Shown here in pieces: positions 30,427-40,524 of a stretch of DNA of 64,000 nt (position 1 is its first letter; every line of letters starts with the position of its first letter). A model generated the notes under the pieces. It worked only from the letters and a program-made list of their open reading frames with translations, made no database searches and was not told the DNA's origin. The DNA is taken from the NCBI RefSeq assembly GCF_011074885.1, contig NC_054690.1, positions 1,555,001 through 1,619,000 of the forward strand, given 5' to 3'. The DNA is from Brettanomyces bruxellensis (Eukaryota > Ascomycota > Pichiomycetes > Pichiales > Pichiaceae). The position numbers were made by a program, and so were the translations under genes.

Positions 30427-31448
30427 GGTTTAAAACACGCTGTTAGAGTCTAGAAAGCAGAAGAAAGACGAGTGGCAGAGTGAAAACTGTACACTATAAG
30501 CTTCCTGTGAACTTTGTGGGAGAGTTAAAAGATTTAAATGTGTTGAAGAAGGCAAAATGAATATGCTCTTTTTTTCCAAAAAAAAAATTGGCAAATAGAT
30601 TGTTGGCCTCTATTTATAAAATCCATGAATCAGATCGCATTAACCAGAGATCGATCGCTTTGGTTATTTTCAGCAAATGTGTACTTTTTTCTTGAGAAAA
30701 GAAAAAAATAAATAGAAAGATAAAATTTTTGCTTCCCTTTTTTTGCTTCCTATTTTTGCTTTCCTGTTTCATTCCGATTTTCCTCAATTGTCATTCTAAT
30801 CCTTTAAATTATAACTAAACCATAAGGACTGACACAATAGCCCTTAATATCAAATATTTTAGTACGCTGGTTCTGCATCTCTTTGTTCTAGGCCAACACG
30901 GTTCATATGACAAAACATAATTCCATTATGGTCCGGAATAATTTTGCATTTGATCACGTGTCTTGGTCAGTTATGCCAAATACTGCCGTCTAATGCAATA
31001 GAGGTAAGAAGTATGACAGCACTCGGAACCAGAACAATATTTGTTCAGATACCGGTATTTAGAGCAGGTACATAAAAATGAAAATGAATCACTTAAATAA
31101 AAGATGCTTTCCTTAACTTCGTTAATGCTCTGACCGTTAATCAAATATTAAATGTTAAATTGAATAGGTATACCTTAATACTGCACGGGGAGGCTGTTAC
31201 ACTACCATTACTTTTTGTAACATATTCTTATGGCTTTTGTTACACATTGCCATTACTTTATCACATATTGCCATTACCTTATCACATATTACTACTGCAT
31301 CATTATATATTGCTACTACTTTGTTACATATTTTACTAGTTTATTACTTCACCTGTTGCCTTCTTATGCTATCATTTTGCTTCCAGGCCACCGCTCTCTC
31401 ATTAACTACTTTCTCCCCGGAAAATTTACCGCTCTTTTTTTCACTTCT

Positions 31449-31466
31449 GGGGGGGGGGGGGGGGGG
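31449..31466 (+). repeat. Homopolymer of 18 G
   Basis: An uninterrupted run of 18 guanines about 470 bp upstream of the UTP22 start, directly followed by ACACCGCG. It can form a G-quadruplex, and its length is likely unstable or imprecisely sequenced. Confidence 0.95.
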
Positions 31467-31474
31467 ACACCGCG

Positions 31475-31483
31475 TGAAAAATT
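31475..31483 (+). promoter_or_regulatory. RRPE-like motif upstream of UTP22
   Basis: TGAAAAATT, close to the rRNA-processing element TGAAAAATTTT found upstream of yeast ribosome-biogenesis genes. It lies about 450 bp from the UTP22 ATG. No clear PAC partner (GATGAG) was seen, so this is tentative. Confidence 0.35.
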
Positions 31484-31932
31484 GTGCGAGGAAAAAATTC
31501 GCGCTGTGTCCGAGGAGGAAAGTTACAATTACTTAGTCCTACTAAGAATAAATGTACACTACTTGAACTAAAATAGAGGGGAAAATATCCATAAGAAGCA
31601 AAAGAGAGCAAGAAGAATATATTTTTGTATATATTCTTGTACGAATTTTCAAAAATCCTAAACATACTAAAACAAGACTGGCTTGTTCAGCAACTCACAG
31701 ATGACATGTCCCTCTGCTTTTATATGCACGGATGTATACAGCTTCACAGTCACCCTCACTACTTTTCTTGGGCTTTTCTACCCGCACTTAAAAATTTGCA
31801 TTGGTTTTTTTTTTTTTTTCATCTTTACCCTGTAGCTCGAAAATTCATTTTGTTTCCCCTCGTATCTTTAGGCTCTGCATACTTACTCACGAAAGCAAGT
31901 CAAACAGTGGAAATCGGGCTAAGGTATCTGAA

Positions 31933-34900
31933 ATGGCCGAGGAACATAGTGGGACAACAGAGATGGATCGTTTCCCGAAAGTCAAAGAAGAAGACGGGAA
32001 ACATGGATCGCACGAGGAAAATGGATCTCACGAAGTTCATCATAAAGCACCTTTAAGGGCATCCAAGAAGGGAAGCCGAAAGCGGAGAATCACCGTGGAG
32101 GATATACAGATTGCAAGGGAGACCGCGGAGCTTTTCAAGTCGAACATTTTCAAGCTCGAAGTGGACGAACTTATTAAGGAATTGAAGCTCAAAGACTCGC
32201 ACTGCAAGTTGATGGAAAGAGTGCTTCATAGGCTTCATGATGTTATTCAACAGGTTTCAGAATCAAAAGAGATGACTCTAGAGGAAGCGACAGGTCATTT
32301 TGCACAGAATAAGCAGATGAAAGTATCGGTTCCCTACCCCGACCCCAAACCAACAGCTCTCAATTACAAATTTCAATACAGAACTCCACAAGATATATCG
32401 TTGGTGGGATCGTTTGGGATCAAAGCTGGGATTCAGCAGCCTGCACCAAATGGAATGGTTATCGATGTGGCGTTGACTATGCCGAAGGAGTTGTTCCAGA
32501 AAAAGGACTACATGAACTTCAGAGCATTGTACAAAAGAGCATTTTATATTGCGTATCTTGTCGAGCAGATCGTTCCATTGACCAAGAAAGCCGGGCTACC
32601 TCTGAAGTTTGCGTACGAGTATGCGAATGGGGACGTTTTGTGCCCAACTGTGAGGCTGGAGCCAGTCAAAAGAGACAGTAAATCAACAAATAAGGGTAAA
32701 CAGGAAGACACCCTTTACTTTGATCACACAGGATTTTCAATCAGGCTTTACGTTGCCTTTCCTGACGATGTTTTTGATGCTAAGAAGCTGTTGCCGGACA
32801 GAAACTGCATTCGAATCAAGGCAGATGGAGTCAGCATCGAGGATTTGCCACCTACTCCACTTTACAACTCATCGATTCTCACTTCTTGCAGCTACAGCTG
32901 CTATCTAAAGTATCTCTACACATCGAAAAAGATGGCCGAGGCATTCCGGGATGCGTGCGTTTTGGGCAACTTGTGGCTCAAGCAGCGTGGTTTTGGATCG
33001 AACATGAATAGCGGCGGTTTTGGACACTTTGAGTTTGCAACCTTGATGGCAGCTTTGCTTGAAGGAGGTGGAGAACACGGAAGCAAGGTTTTGTTGCATG
33101 GATTTTCCAGTTACCAGCTTTTCAAGGCCACAATTCGGTACTTGGCGACCCAGGATCTTTGCGATGATGGTTATCTCTCATTCTTTTCCATTGTTGGAGA
33201 GCGCAGCTCCGTTTACAAGACCGGAGGCTTCGGTGTTCCGACGATCTTCGATAAAAACACTAAGATCAACATTTTGTGGAAGATGAGTGCATCGTCGTAC
33301 GGCCTTCTTCGGCATTATGCGGATGTCACCTCGAGACTTCTTAACGATGTTGTTGAAGACCGATTCCAGCAGACGTTCATCATGAAGGCGAACAGTCCAG
33401 TGTTGCAGTACGATGCCTTAGTGCAGATACCGCTGGCAGTGCTCGGGAAGGAGCAGGAGTGCTTTGGGTCGTTGGAGAAGATCTCATTTATCACTTTCGA
33501 CAAGTACGTGTGTGCGAAAATATCAAGAATCCTCGAGGTTGCATTGCGGGGCCGTGCCGCGTACATTAATGTTCGTGTTAGGCGGCCAGTTTTGGACACG
33601 TGGTCTCTCGGACATCGCCGGCCGTATTCTGAAGTGTCGAACAGCACAAAAAGCATCGAGATAGGGCTGATTTTGGACCCGGCGGAGTCTGAAAAGAGGA
33701 TCACTAAGGGCCCCTTGCACTCGCAGAAGACCGAAGGTGAGAAGTTCGCTGCTTTTTGGGGGTCAAAAGCCCAGGTTAGGAGATACAAGGATGGAAACGT
33801 CCAGTACAGTTGTCTCTGGCCATCATCTACGAAGGAATCGCCAACAATTACCGTCTTACGGTACATTTTGGACCTGCACTTGGCACATTCCGGGGACCTC
33901 TCGGACAACATAGTTGTGAATAACAGCAGGTTCAATTCTTTGCTCCCCCGTCCACTTACACCTGCCATCAACAATTCGCACCCGCTAATCATGCCTTCGC
34001 ACTTCCAGGAGCTCCGGGCATCTTTTGACAGTCTTTGCAAGATTATATACCGGCTGGAAGACCTACCGTTGGCAGTGAAGTCGATTCTCCCTGCTTCTCC
34101 GGCACTAAGAGGAACTTCGACACTTGTTCCGGTTCCGTTTGCCGTGACCAATCCAGACTTCTTCAACGAGTGCATCTTGCAGTTTGAGAGCTCGACTCGT
34201 TGGCCCGACGAGTTGTATGCGTTGGAAAGGACCAAAACAGCCTTCTTGTTGAAGATAAGCTCGTTTGTCGACAGGCACAAGGGCTACAAGTGCGTGTTTT
34301 CACACGAGAACATCATACCTTACATGGCAAAAGACGTCATGACCAGGCTTAACGTGCTAACTCCGGAGGGATACGGCTTCTCCATAAGGGTTTTGACCGA
34401 GAGAGACGAGGTTTTGTATCTCCGGATCATCGAGAATGCCGATGCAAGGCAGAAAAAGGCTGCCACAGATGCTTATCTTGCCTTTATGAGGCATTTCATG
34501 GGCAGAGTCAAGCACCACAGGGCAATGAGCAGCCTGGTGACTCGTTTCCCCTTCTTTGGGCCCACCGTCAGGTTGTTCAAGAGCTGGCTGGACTCTCAGT
34601 TGCTGCTTGTGCATTTTCCCGACGAGTTGGTCGAGTTGATCGCCATTCAGTCGTTTATAGACCCAGCACCATTTTCTGACGAGCCTTCGAGTGTTGGTGC
34701 CGGATTTCTGCGCATTCTAAACTTTATAGCACACTGGAACTGGCGGGAGGATCCGCTCATTCTAGATCTTTCGAAAAGTCTCGAGGAAGGCGGGGAATCA
34801 GACGCTATTGATGCTAAATTCAAGGAGACACAGGTTGCAGGAAGGAAAACCGGTGCTCTTAGCCCGCAGGAGCACAGAGTGATGTACGAGAACTTCACAA

Positions 34901-35532
34901 AGCTCCGGAAAGACGATCCCAACGGAAGTCATGTGCAGATGTTTGTTTCCAGTCGCGAGGACCCATCCGGAAAGCTGTGGTCGACGAATTCCATCGGAAT
35001 TCCGATCATTTCGCGGCTTACCGCACTTTCCAAGGCTGTCATGGGCCTAATTTCACAATCCACGCATCTGGACGACAACCTGATCAAGCTGATCTTCACA
35101 CCTGCTTTGAAAGACTTCGATTTTGTGATCGAAGTCCGCAGCCCGTTCGACTTGAGAGTGAAGTCGGGAGTTCTTCCTCGACACACTTTCAAGAACTTGA
35201 TCCATCCTCTGCAAGACTTCTCGTTTGTTTCCGAGTGGTGCGACCCACTCCAGGAGTACTATGAAGAGCTCAGAGCACGATTCAGCAACGTGGCAGTGCT
35301 GACATCGCACAGATTCACCTGTCTAAGTGATGAAGAGAAAGGAACCGGAAATGTGATTGCTGGAGTTTTCAATCCGGCTGTCACTCGCGGGAAAAAGAAG
35401 TTCCGCGTCAATATTGGTTTTGATATCAAGCCAACTGAGGACGAACACGTTGAGTGTAATAAGGAGTCTATTCTTGGGCAAATGGTAAGGTTAGGCGGCG
35501 ACTTGGTTGTCTCCGTTCACCAGTATCATTGA
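31933..35532 (+). CDS. UTP22: U3 snoRNP / SSU processome subunit Utp22 (Nrap)
   Basis: Utp22 is the Nrap-family component of the small-subunit processome (UTP-C, with Rrp7 and CK2) needed for 18S rRNA maturation. From the ATG at 31933 (MAEEHSGTTE) it has 1,199 aa (S. cerevisiae 1,237). After a charged N-terminus with a basic ASKKGSRKRR stretch come tandem inactive nucleotidyltransferase/PAP-like Nrap domains. Recognisable pieces are GSFGIKAGIQQP, VDVALTMPKELFQKKDY, GGFGHFEFATLMAALLEGG, FAAFWGSKAQVRRYKDGN and HFMGRVKHHRAM. The upstream extension from 31801 begins in a poly(T) run and is rejected. GC is clearly higher than in the neighbours (58% in the line at 33541). Confidence 0.92.
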   Translation: MAEEHSGTTEMDRFPKVKEEDGKHGSHEENGSHEVHHKAPLRASKKGSRKRRITVEDIQIARETAELFKSNIFKLEVDELIKELKLKDSHCKLMERVLHRLHDVIQQVSESKEMTLEEATGHFAQNKQMKVSVPYPDPKPTALNYKFQYRTPQDISLVGSFGIKAGIQQPAPNGMVIDVALTMPKELFQKKDYMNFRALYKRAFYIAYLVEQIVPLTKKAGLPLKFAYEYANGDVLCPTVRLEPVKRDSKSTNKGKQEDTLYFDHTGFSIRLYVAFPDDVFDAKKLLPDRNCIRIKADGVSIEDLPPTPLYNSSILTSCSYSCYLKYLYTSKKMAEAFRDACVLGNLWLKQRGFGSNMNSGGFGHFEFATLMAALLEGGGEHGSKVLLHGFSSYQLFKATIRYLATQDLCDDGYLSFFSIVGERSSVYKTGGFGVPTIFDKNTKINILWKMSASSYGLLRHYADVTSRLLNDVVEDRFQQTFIMKANSPVLQYDALVQIPLAVLGKEQECFGSLEKISFITFDKYVCAKISRILEVALRGRAAYINVRVRRPVLDTWSLGHRRPYSEVSNSTKSIEIGLILDPAESEKRITKGPLHSQKTEGEKFAAFWGSKAQVRRYKDGNVQYSCLWPSSTKESPTITVLRYILDLHLAHSGDLSDNIVVNNSRFNSLLPRPLTPAINNSHPLIMPSHFQELRASFDSLCKIIYRLEDLPLAVKSILPASPALRGTSTLVPVPFAVTNPDFFNECILQFESSTRWPDELYALERTKTAFLLKISSFVDRHKGYKCVFSHENIIPYMAKDVMTRLNVLTPEGYGFSIRVLTERDEVLYLRIIENADARQKKAATDAYLAFMRHFMGRVKHHRAMSSLVTRFPFFGPTVRLFKSWLDSQLLLVHFPDELVELIAIQSFIDPAPFSDEPSSVGAGFLRILNFIAHWNWREDPLILDLSKSLEEGGESDAIDAKFKETQVAGRKTGALSPQEHRVMYENFTKLRKDDPNGSHVQMFVSSREDPSGKLWSTNSIGIPIISRLTALSKAVMGLISQSTHLDDNLIKLIFTPALKDFDFVIEVRSPFDLRVKSGVLPRHTFKNLIHPLQDFSFVSEWCDPLQEYYEELRARFSNVAVLTSHRFTCLSDEEKGTGNVIAGVFNPAVTRGKKKFRVNIGFDIKPTEDEHVECNKESILGQMVRLGGDLVVSVHQYH

Positions 35533-36225
35533 TGGTTACAAATTAGTATTTGTATGTTGCTATTACATCATTTATACTGCAACATTATTACTATACTATT
35601 GGCATTATATTAATACTATACCGTTGGCATTATATTGATATTATACCATTGGCCTTACGCAGCTCACAACACATACATTCTAGAGATACTGTTTTTCTAA
35701 TTGAATTTTTGAAAACCTTTTCGACCCTGCACCTGTTCGAACCCGGGTCGTTCCGGTCGGACAACTTAATATGTATAATAATGTTTATCATGCTAATAAC
35801 ATAGCGTGGGTAATTATCTGCTGTATAGTGATTGGTAGCTAGTTTGTGGGATAGTAGTAATGAGAGAGGGAAATGAAGTTGGATAAAAGAAAATTGTAGT
35901 AAGATAAACAGTAAAAAAACAGTGCTAAAATAATCAAATAATAGTGGAAAAAAGAAATATAATAATAGTGGAAAATATAATGGCTAAATGAAATAATAGT
36001 GAACGCAATAGCCAAATAAAATAAATAGCTCCCTCCAGTACCATCTCGCTTTATATGAAAATCCACCATGTGATGTTTTACAACCCAACCGTTTAATTAT
36101 CTCCGAGTTTAATCATCTCAAGTTTAGTATAGAAAGACATTGCTGGAACTGTAATTTACTCTGACATGCAGCATTTTTCGTTGTACTTGTTATCACAATA
36201 ACCGCAACACACAGAAAGCGAAGAT
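35533..36225. other. Intergenic region UTP22 / Dsc4-like gene
   Basis: About 690 bp, AT-rich. It contains ATTGGCATTATATTRATACTATACC-like degenerate repeats at 35550-35660 and A-rich repeats (AATAATAGTGGAAAA) at 35925-36010. A GTTCGAACCC string at 35734 resembles a tRNA T-loop but does not fold as one. Confidence 0.5.
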
Positions 36226-37089
36226 ATGAAGATCAAAACTGAGAGTATAGGAAAGGCACTCGGGAAGAACAGGCAGAAAATACTAAAGGAGAAGAAGACG
36301 GAGGAGCAGGAAGAGTTTATGTCGTCCATCAATATAATATGCCAAATGGTACTTGTTGTTCTCTATTATGCAGATAATTCCGTATTGCTTCTTTTGCTTC
36401 GATCATTTGTCCAATTCATGATTAGCCGGCCGCCGAACACACTTGAGAGTATACGAGGGGCATCCTCTGATTGGTCGAATATGTCCACTCCAAATAAAAA
36501 GCTTCTTTCGCAGAAACTTTTGAGTTTAATCATGTTCTCCACGCTTGTGGTGTTTATGTTGCATATACTTGTGTACTGTTGGCAAGACCTATGCAGGGGT
36601 GAGCCAAGCGACGTTCTGGATGATGATTATAGATATCAGCATGGATATATACTTTTGGCGTTTGTTGGTGAGAGGAGATTCACCTCTGCATTTGCCAAAG
36701 CACTATATCTTATCTCATTAGATTTTTTGGTATTTGCTGTTCAATGCATCATGTTCTGCATCAACTACAACATTAATATGGGTCTTTCCAAGGGGATTGA
36801 AGTTGCCGATCATGAAGAGGAGGCTGGAAATGAGGATCGATCGCCTGAGTATGATGGCTTGCAAGGAAACATTCTTATATATAGCTTTAGCCCGATTTCT
36901 ATACTGTCGAAGGTGATCAAATACACAAAAGAAGAAACTGCAGAGGAGGAGTCAGCAGAAAATGCTGATAACAATGCTGAAGATGCAGAAAATAATCATT
37001 TTGGCACCGGCTTTGGATCCATGTTCTCAAGTAATGTCAATAACCCATTTGAGAACTTCGGTAGACTCCATGCTGGAGATATGGTTTGA
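36226..37089 (+). CDS. DUF1746-like multi-pass membrane protein (Dsc4/Gld1/Vld1-like)
   Basis: A 287-aa protein with three or four hydrophobic segments: about 30-55 (IICQMVLVVLYYADNSVLLL) and on to VQFMI, about 102-125 (LLSLIMFSTLVVFMLHILVY), and about 160-185 (ALYLISLDFLVFAVQCIMFC). The first part, a helix with YYxDxSxLxLLLR character followed by a short basic loop, resembles the DUF1746 family. Members include S. pombe Dsc4 and the yeast Golgi/vacuole Dsc-complex adaptors, which anchor the Tul1/Dsc membrane E3 ligase. The C-terminal 80 residues are acidic and Asn-rich. The family call is by memory of the pattern and needs a profile search. Confidence 0.55.
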   Translation: MKIKTESIGKALGKNRQKILKEKKTEEQEEFMSSINIICQMVLVVLYYADNSVLLLLLRSFVQFMISRPPNTLESIRGASSDWSNMSTPNKKLLSQKLLSLIMFSTLVVFMLHILVYCWQDLCRGEPSDVLDDDYRYQHGYILLAFVGERRFTSAFAKALYLISLDFLVFAVQCIMFCINYNINMGLSKGIEVADHEEEAGNEDRSPEYDGLQGNILIYSFSPISILSKVIKYTKEETAEEESAENADNNAEDAENNHFGTGFGSMFSSNVNNPFENFGRLHAGDMV

Positions 37090-37419
37090 TACGGTTAATA
37101 TTCAACGAGCTAATGAATGTACTAAAAATGTAAGTAATACCGTATGATGGGTAAAGAGATAGAGTCATGAATATGTAGAGGTGATTAACCATGAAAGTCA
37201 CTTAAGTAACCATAGAAATCATTTAAGTGGGCTTTTATTTATCTTACACTGTTTCCAATTCTCATATCGCACTTACATTGTATCTAAGCCTTACGTCGAG
37301 TTTGACATCGCCTTTAATTAATTTTGAATTGTTTACACTCAAATTTGGATCTCTTTCAATCCATGGATATACCTTTAAATCTAGTACATGAATCATGCTT
37401 CAGCTTTCAAGTGTTGGCC
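37090..37419. terminator. Convergent 3' region Dsc4-like gene / RPC40
   Basis: 330 bp between convergent stops. It contains a partial direct repeat (TGAAAGTCACTTAAGTAACCATA / AGAAATCATTTAAGTGG, 37192-37230). It presumably holds both 3' ends. No gene seen. Confidence 0.4.
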
Positions 37420-38442
37420 TCATTCAACATTACCAATTGGACAGTTACGGAGATAGTCAGCCTTGTTTTTAAGAACTCTGACACTCTTAAAGAAGATCTC
37501 CTCCGGCAACATTGCACCAGTACTCTCAACATTGAAGATAAAGTGATCCCTGATCCTGCCCAACTTCACCTTGCCGTTGAATTTCTCGTGTCGAAGAACT
37601 TCCCTGGAAACAGTATCCTTTCTGGCATCCTTCACATAGGCCTCACCTTTATCATTAATACCAATAACACCTGATGGGAAGCAATCCTGGAATTCCAGGG
37701 CATCCTTTCCTGTTATAGGTTCCTTGATATCAATCAAAGGTAGCAATCTGTAAGAGGCAGTTGCGACAGGTGAGAATTTGGCATGATCTGCACCAATTCC
37801 AAGCACACAATGTGCTCTTAAAGAAATTTCCTGACCAGGACGAAGTTTGGCCAATAGAATATTTGGATCACAGGGCACCACCGGATGGTCCTTGAATGTC
37901 TCAACCTGCCTTCCCTGGGGTTCGAACTTCAAGTCCTTAGCGTAAACATTGGAGTTCTTGTATAAATTTTCTGGCCTGTTGTCTCCTTTAACTGCATTTG
38001 GATTCCGGGTGCAGCTCACATTTAAGCTTAAAACTATGGTGTTCTCATCCGTGAATTTCTCTTTTTCCTCCGCATTCGGATCCACCCAACTGAGAAGATC
38101 TGGATCCACTTTCAAGGGCACAAGTCCCAACCTGTGTGCAAGAACTTCATCCTGGATAACTGATGTATTGTTGAACATGTAAACAAACTCTATTGCCACA
38201 CTTGGGACCTCGGATATCATAATTCTTCTAAATGCGTTGGCGATCGAAGTGTCTAGTCCTATTAAATCAAAGTTAGCTGTTCTCTCTGTGATGTATGAAA
38301 TGTTTAGTTGGAATTTCTTTTTGAAAGCTTCTAGATCCCACGCCTCACCTATATCTTTGGAATAAGCTGGGAAATCGTTCGAATGGGTGTTGGTAACCCT
38401 ATCGCTCTCGATCCCAATAATGTTTGATCCTAGTTTTGGCAT
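37420..38442 (-). CDS. RPC40: RNA polymerase I and III shared subunit AC40
   Basis: An alpha-like subunit that heterodimerises with AC19 to nucleate assembly of RNA polymerases I and III. The 340 aa match the family (S. cerevisiae 335). The N-terminal dimerisation region contains the alpha motif SIANAFRRIMISEVPSVAIE (about 86-105), then VYMFNNTSVIQDEVLAHRLG and LVPLKVDPDLL. The inserted domain carries DPNILLAKLRPGQEI and GADHAKFSPVATASYRLLP. The start MPKLGSNIIG is the first ATG. The promoter carries a 19-base T-run and an RRPE-like site. Confidence 0.95.
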   Translation of the reverse strand: MPKLGSNIIGIESDRVTNTHSNDFPAYSKDIGEAWDLEAFKKKFQLNISYITERTANFDLIGLDTSIANAFRRIMISEVPSVAIEFVYMFNNTSVIQDEVLAHRLGLVPLKVDPDLLSWVDPNAEEKEKFTDENTIVLSLNVSCTRNPNAVKGDNRPENLYKNSNVYAKDLKFEPQGRQVETFKDHPVVPCDPNILLAKLRPGQEISLRAHCVLGIGADHAKFSPVATASYRLLPLIDIKEPITGKDALEFQDCFPSGVIGINDKGEAYVKDARKDTVSREVLRHEKFNGKVKLGRIRDHFIFNVESTGAMLPEEIFFKSVRVLKNKADYLRNCPIGNVE

Positions 38443-38922
38443 ATTTCCTTACTGATTGTGTATATATCCTATCTAGATGCTTGTTTCTAGTGTTTCTAGG
38501 AGAAATCGATGGTCCTAAACAAGTGCCTTTAAGATTGAACTAATATTTTCAAGATAAATTTTTTTTTTTTTTTTTTTCAACTTTTTTTTTTACTTAACAG
38601 TGAAATTTTTCGCACGCTGGGAACATAATCTTATTCTACTTTCAGAACTTTAACATCCGTACACAGAAATTTCTCCTTGCCCCAGTTAATATGTGCCAAA
38701 ATAGAAGCCAGACACACATATCCTTTCTCGTATCTGTCAAGGCAATTAACACAATACGTGCACACTACAAGGCATATCTTAGCGTTTATTGAATTTCCAG
38801 GTCTTTGAATTTAGGTGGGATTGCGTTACTTATCTTTTTTGTTCAATTATTTTCTTATCTTGCATCTTATTACTGCTCATTTGATTTGTACATTCCAAAA
38901 TAAAAATCAGAAAGTGAAATAA
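38443..38922. promoter_or_regulatory. Divergent promoter RPC40 / coiled-coil gene
   Basis: 480 bp. A 19-base T-run (38559-38577) and a second T-run (38582-38591) lie about 120-150 bp from RPC40, next to TGAAATTTTTC (38601-38611). On the RPC40 strand that reads GAAAAATTTCA, close to the RRPE motif of polymerase/ribosome genes. No coding frame seen. Confidence 0.55.
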
Positions 38923-40524
38923 ATGAGCGAGCAGAATACCAAGCAAGAAAGCCAATCTCCTAAAGAGGAAATTACACAACCAGTCCCAAGACCAATAAGC
39001 GATGATGATGGGCTAGGCTTGCGTGCAAGGAAATTAGCCAATCGTAGCTCTTTATTGCTTGGCATGAGCAGCAGCATTTCGACAGAAGAAGAATTAGAAT
39101 CTGAAGATAAAGACGCACAGAAGCTTGCAGATTCTGGAAAGAGTATATCGAACAAGTCAAGTGATCAAGAAGCGGCTCCTAAATTAGCGCAAATCCCGAA
39201 ATTACCACCAAGAACTCCAAATCAGGCGACAGATGCACAATTTGACACTCCTAGGAATTATGGACTTGATAGAGTTGCAGGTGAAGCATTTGAGTTGGGA
39301 TCTCCATCAAAAGATCAACCTGCAGACACCTTTTCAGATGATGATTATGGTGATGAGCAACCACTAATTGAAAAAGTGTTGAGTAGTCTTCTTAGAGAGA
39401 GGGCTAGCGAAGTTGATGATGTAATTCACAGCATACCAGAAAAGCTTCGGGTATCAGGAGAGGAATGCTTGAAGAAATTACATTCCAGTGATGAGCTGAT
39501 TGAGATTCTGAGTGAGGTTGAATCAGGGAACTTTACGAATCCGGATCACGAGACCGTTTTTTCTCTGATTTTGGGCGGGTTTAAGATAGCAGACGAAGTT
39601 GAAAATGCAGATATCACAGGTTTGAATGCTGACCTATTCAAAAACACAATAAAGTCACTCTCGTTGACTAAAGAGTTTAATGAGGACCAGATGGTAGAGG
39701 ATATGATGAAAATATGTTCAATATCAGGAGAAGAGTCTCCGAACCCACTTGTGTGCTATATCCACACTGAAATCCACTCAATTAAAACTTGCCTAGTTCT
39801 TGAGTTGCTTATGAGTAGATTTGTCACTTCGAACAGCGAGTTCGAATTCTTGCTTCTGCGATCGCTAGAGACCAGAAATCCACAACTCATCGTCAAGAAA
39901 TACAACTCTGGAGAATTATCATTAGTAAAACTAAAAGATTCGATAGCCTCCGGCAACATTTGGCTGGATCTAATCACTAAGGTAGAGAGTTCAGGTATGG
40001 GTCCAGAACTTGTGAAAAATAGTGTTGTTTATGGATTCAAATCCTTGATAGATCCTTTGGTCACGTGCATTATTTCCCCAGAAGATGAAAAATTGACGGA
40101 TTTGGCAGTGCAATCGGATCTATGCAAGTATCGCAGAGAGTACTCCATTATTAAGGAAAATTCCGATGCATTTTCTACCGATAATACAATAGTCAAGGAA
40201 AGACAAACATTGGAATTTTTCCGTGAGGACTTGAAGAAGAAAAAGCAATCCTATACTGACTTGCTGAACAATTACAAACAGCTAAATGAAGAAAGATTCA
40301 GCAACGACAGTACCCTAAAAAAGCTTAAAATGGAAAACGAGGAGCTTAGGAAGAGATTGGATGATGGCAAAAAGGAATTAGGCTCTAAGCTCTCGGACTT
40401 TGAAGTTATCAAAATAAATAACGATAAGAATGAAGAGATAAACAAGATGAATGAAAACTTGAGGCACGAGATAGCCAGGGTCAGTTCCGAAATAGGTGAG
40501 CTCTCGTTAAAATTGAAGAAATAA
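38923..40524 (+). CDS. Uncharacterised coiled-coil protein, 533 aa
   Basis: I do not recognise this gene. Residues 1-150 are acidic and Ser-rich with a basic patch (GLGLRARKLANRSSLLLG, about 30-47). Residues 150-400 look like an all-helical folded region with regular hydrophobic spacing (LIEKVLSSLLRERASEVDDV, LVCYIHTEIHSIKTCLVLEL). Residues 410-533 form a strong coiled coil (QTLEFFREDLKKKKQSYTDL, LKKLKMENEELRKRLDDG). There are no membrane segments or signal peptide. The uninterrupted 1.6-kb frame, the codon use like its neighbours and its position divergent from RPC40 make it a real gene. Organising or tethering roles are typical for such proteins, but none can be assigned. Confidence 0.8.
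   Translation: MSEQNTKQESQSPKEEITQPVPRPISDDDGLGLRARKLANRSSLLLGMSSSISTEEELESEDKDAQKLADSGKSISNKSSDQEAAPKLAQIPKLPPRTPNQATDAQFDTPRNYGLDRVAGEAFELGSPSKDQPADTFSDDDYGDEQPLIEKVLSSLLRERASEVDDVIHSIPEKLRVSGEECLKKLHSSDELIEILSEVESGNFTNPDHETVFSLILGGFKIADEVENADITGLNADLFKNTIKSLSLTKEFNEDQMVEDMMKICSISGEESPNPLVCYIHTEIHSIKTCLVLELLMSRFVTSNSEFEFLLLRSLETRNPQLIVKKYNSGELSLVKLKDSIASGNIWLDLITKVESSGMGPELVKNSVVYGFKSLIDPLVTCIISPEDEKLTDLAVQSDLCKYRREYSIIKENSDAFSTDNTIVKERQTLEFFREDLKKKKQSYTDLLNNYKQLNEERFSNDSTLKKLKMENEELRKRLDDGKKELGSKLSDFEVIKINNDKNEEINKMNENLRHEIARVSSEIGELSLKLKK

Larger units (their letters stand above)
30427..31932. promoter_or_regulatory. Divergent intergenic region MDM38 / UTP22
   Basis: About 1.5 kb. Contents: AT-rich DNA near MDM38; a degenerate CATATTGCCATTACTTTATCA-like simple repeat at about 31220-31335; an 18-base G-run; an RRPE-like TGAAAAATT; and a T-run just before UTP22 (31805-31819). 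The open frames across it are repeat-driven and look non-coding. Confidence 0.55.

Noticed and set aside
31801..31932. 44-codon N-terminal extension of UTP22
   Set aside because: It begins in a poly(T) run at a TTG codon and encodes a phenylalanine tract. The ATG at 31933 opens the charged N-terminus typical of the family.
35700..35765. GTTCGAACCCGGG string that looks like a tRNA T-loop/B-box
   Set aside because: The flanking five-base stems do not pair, and no D-arm, anticodon arm or acceptor stem can be formed on either strand.
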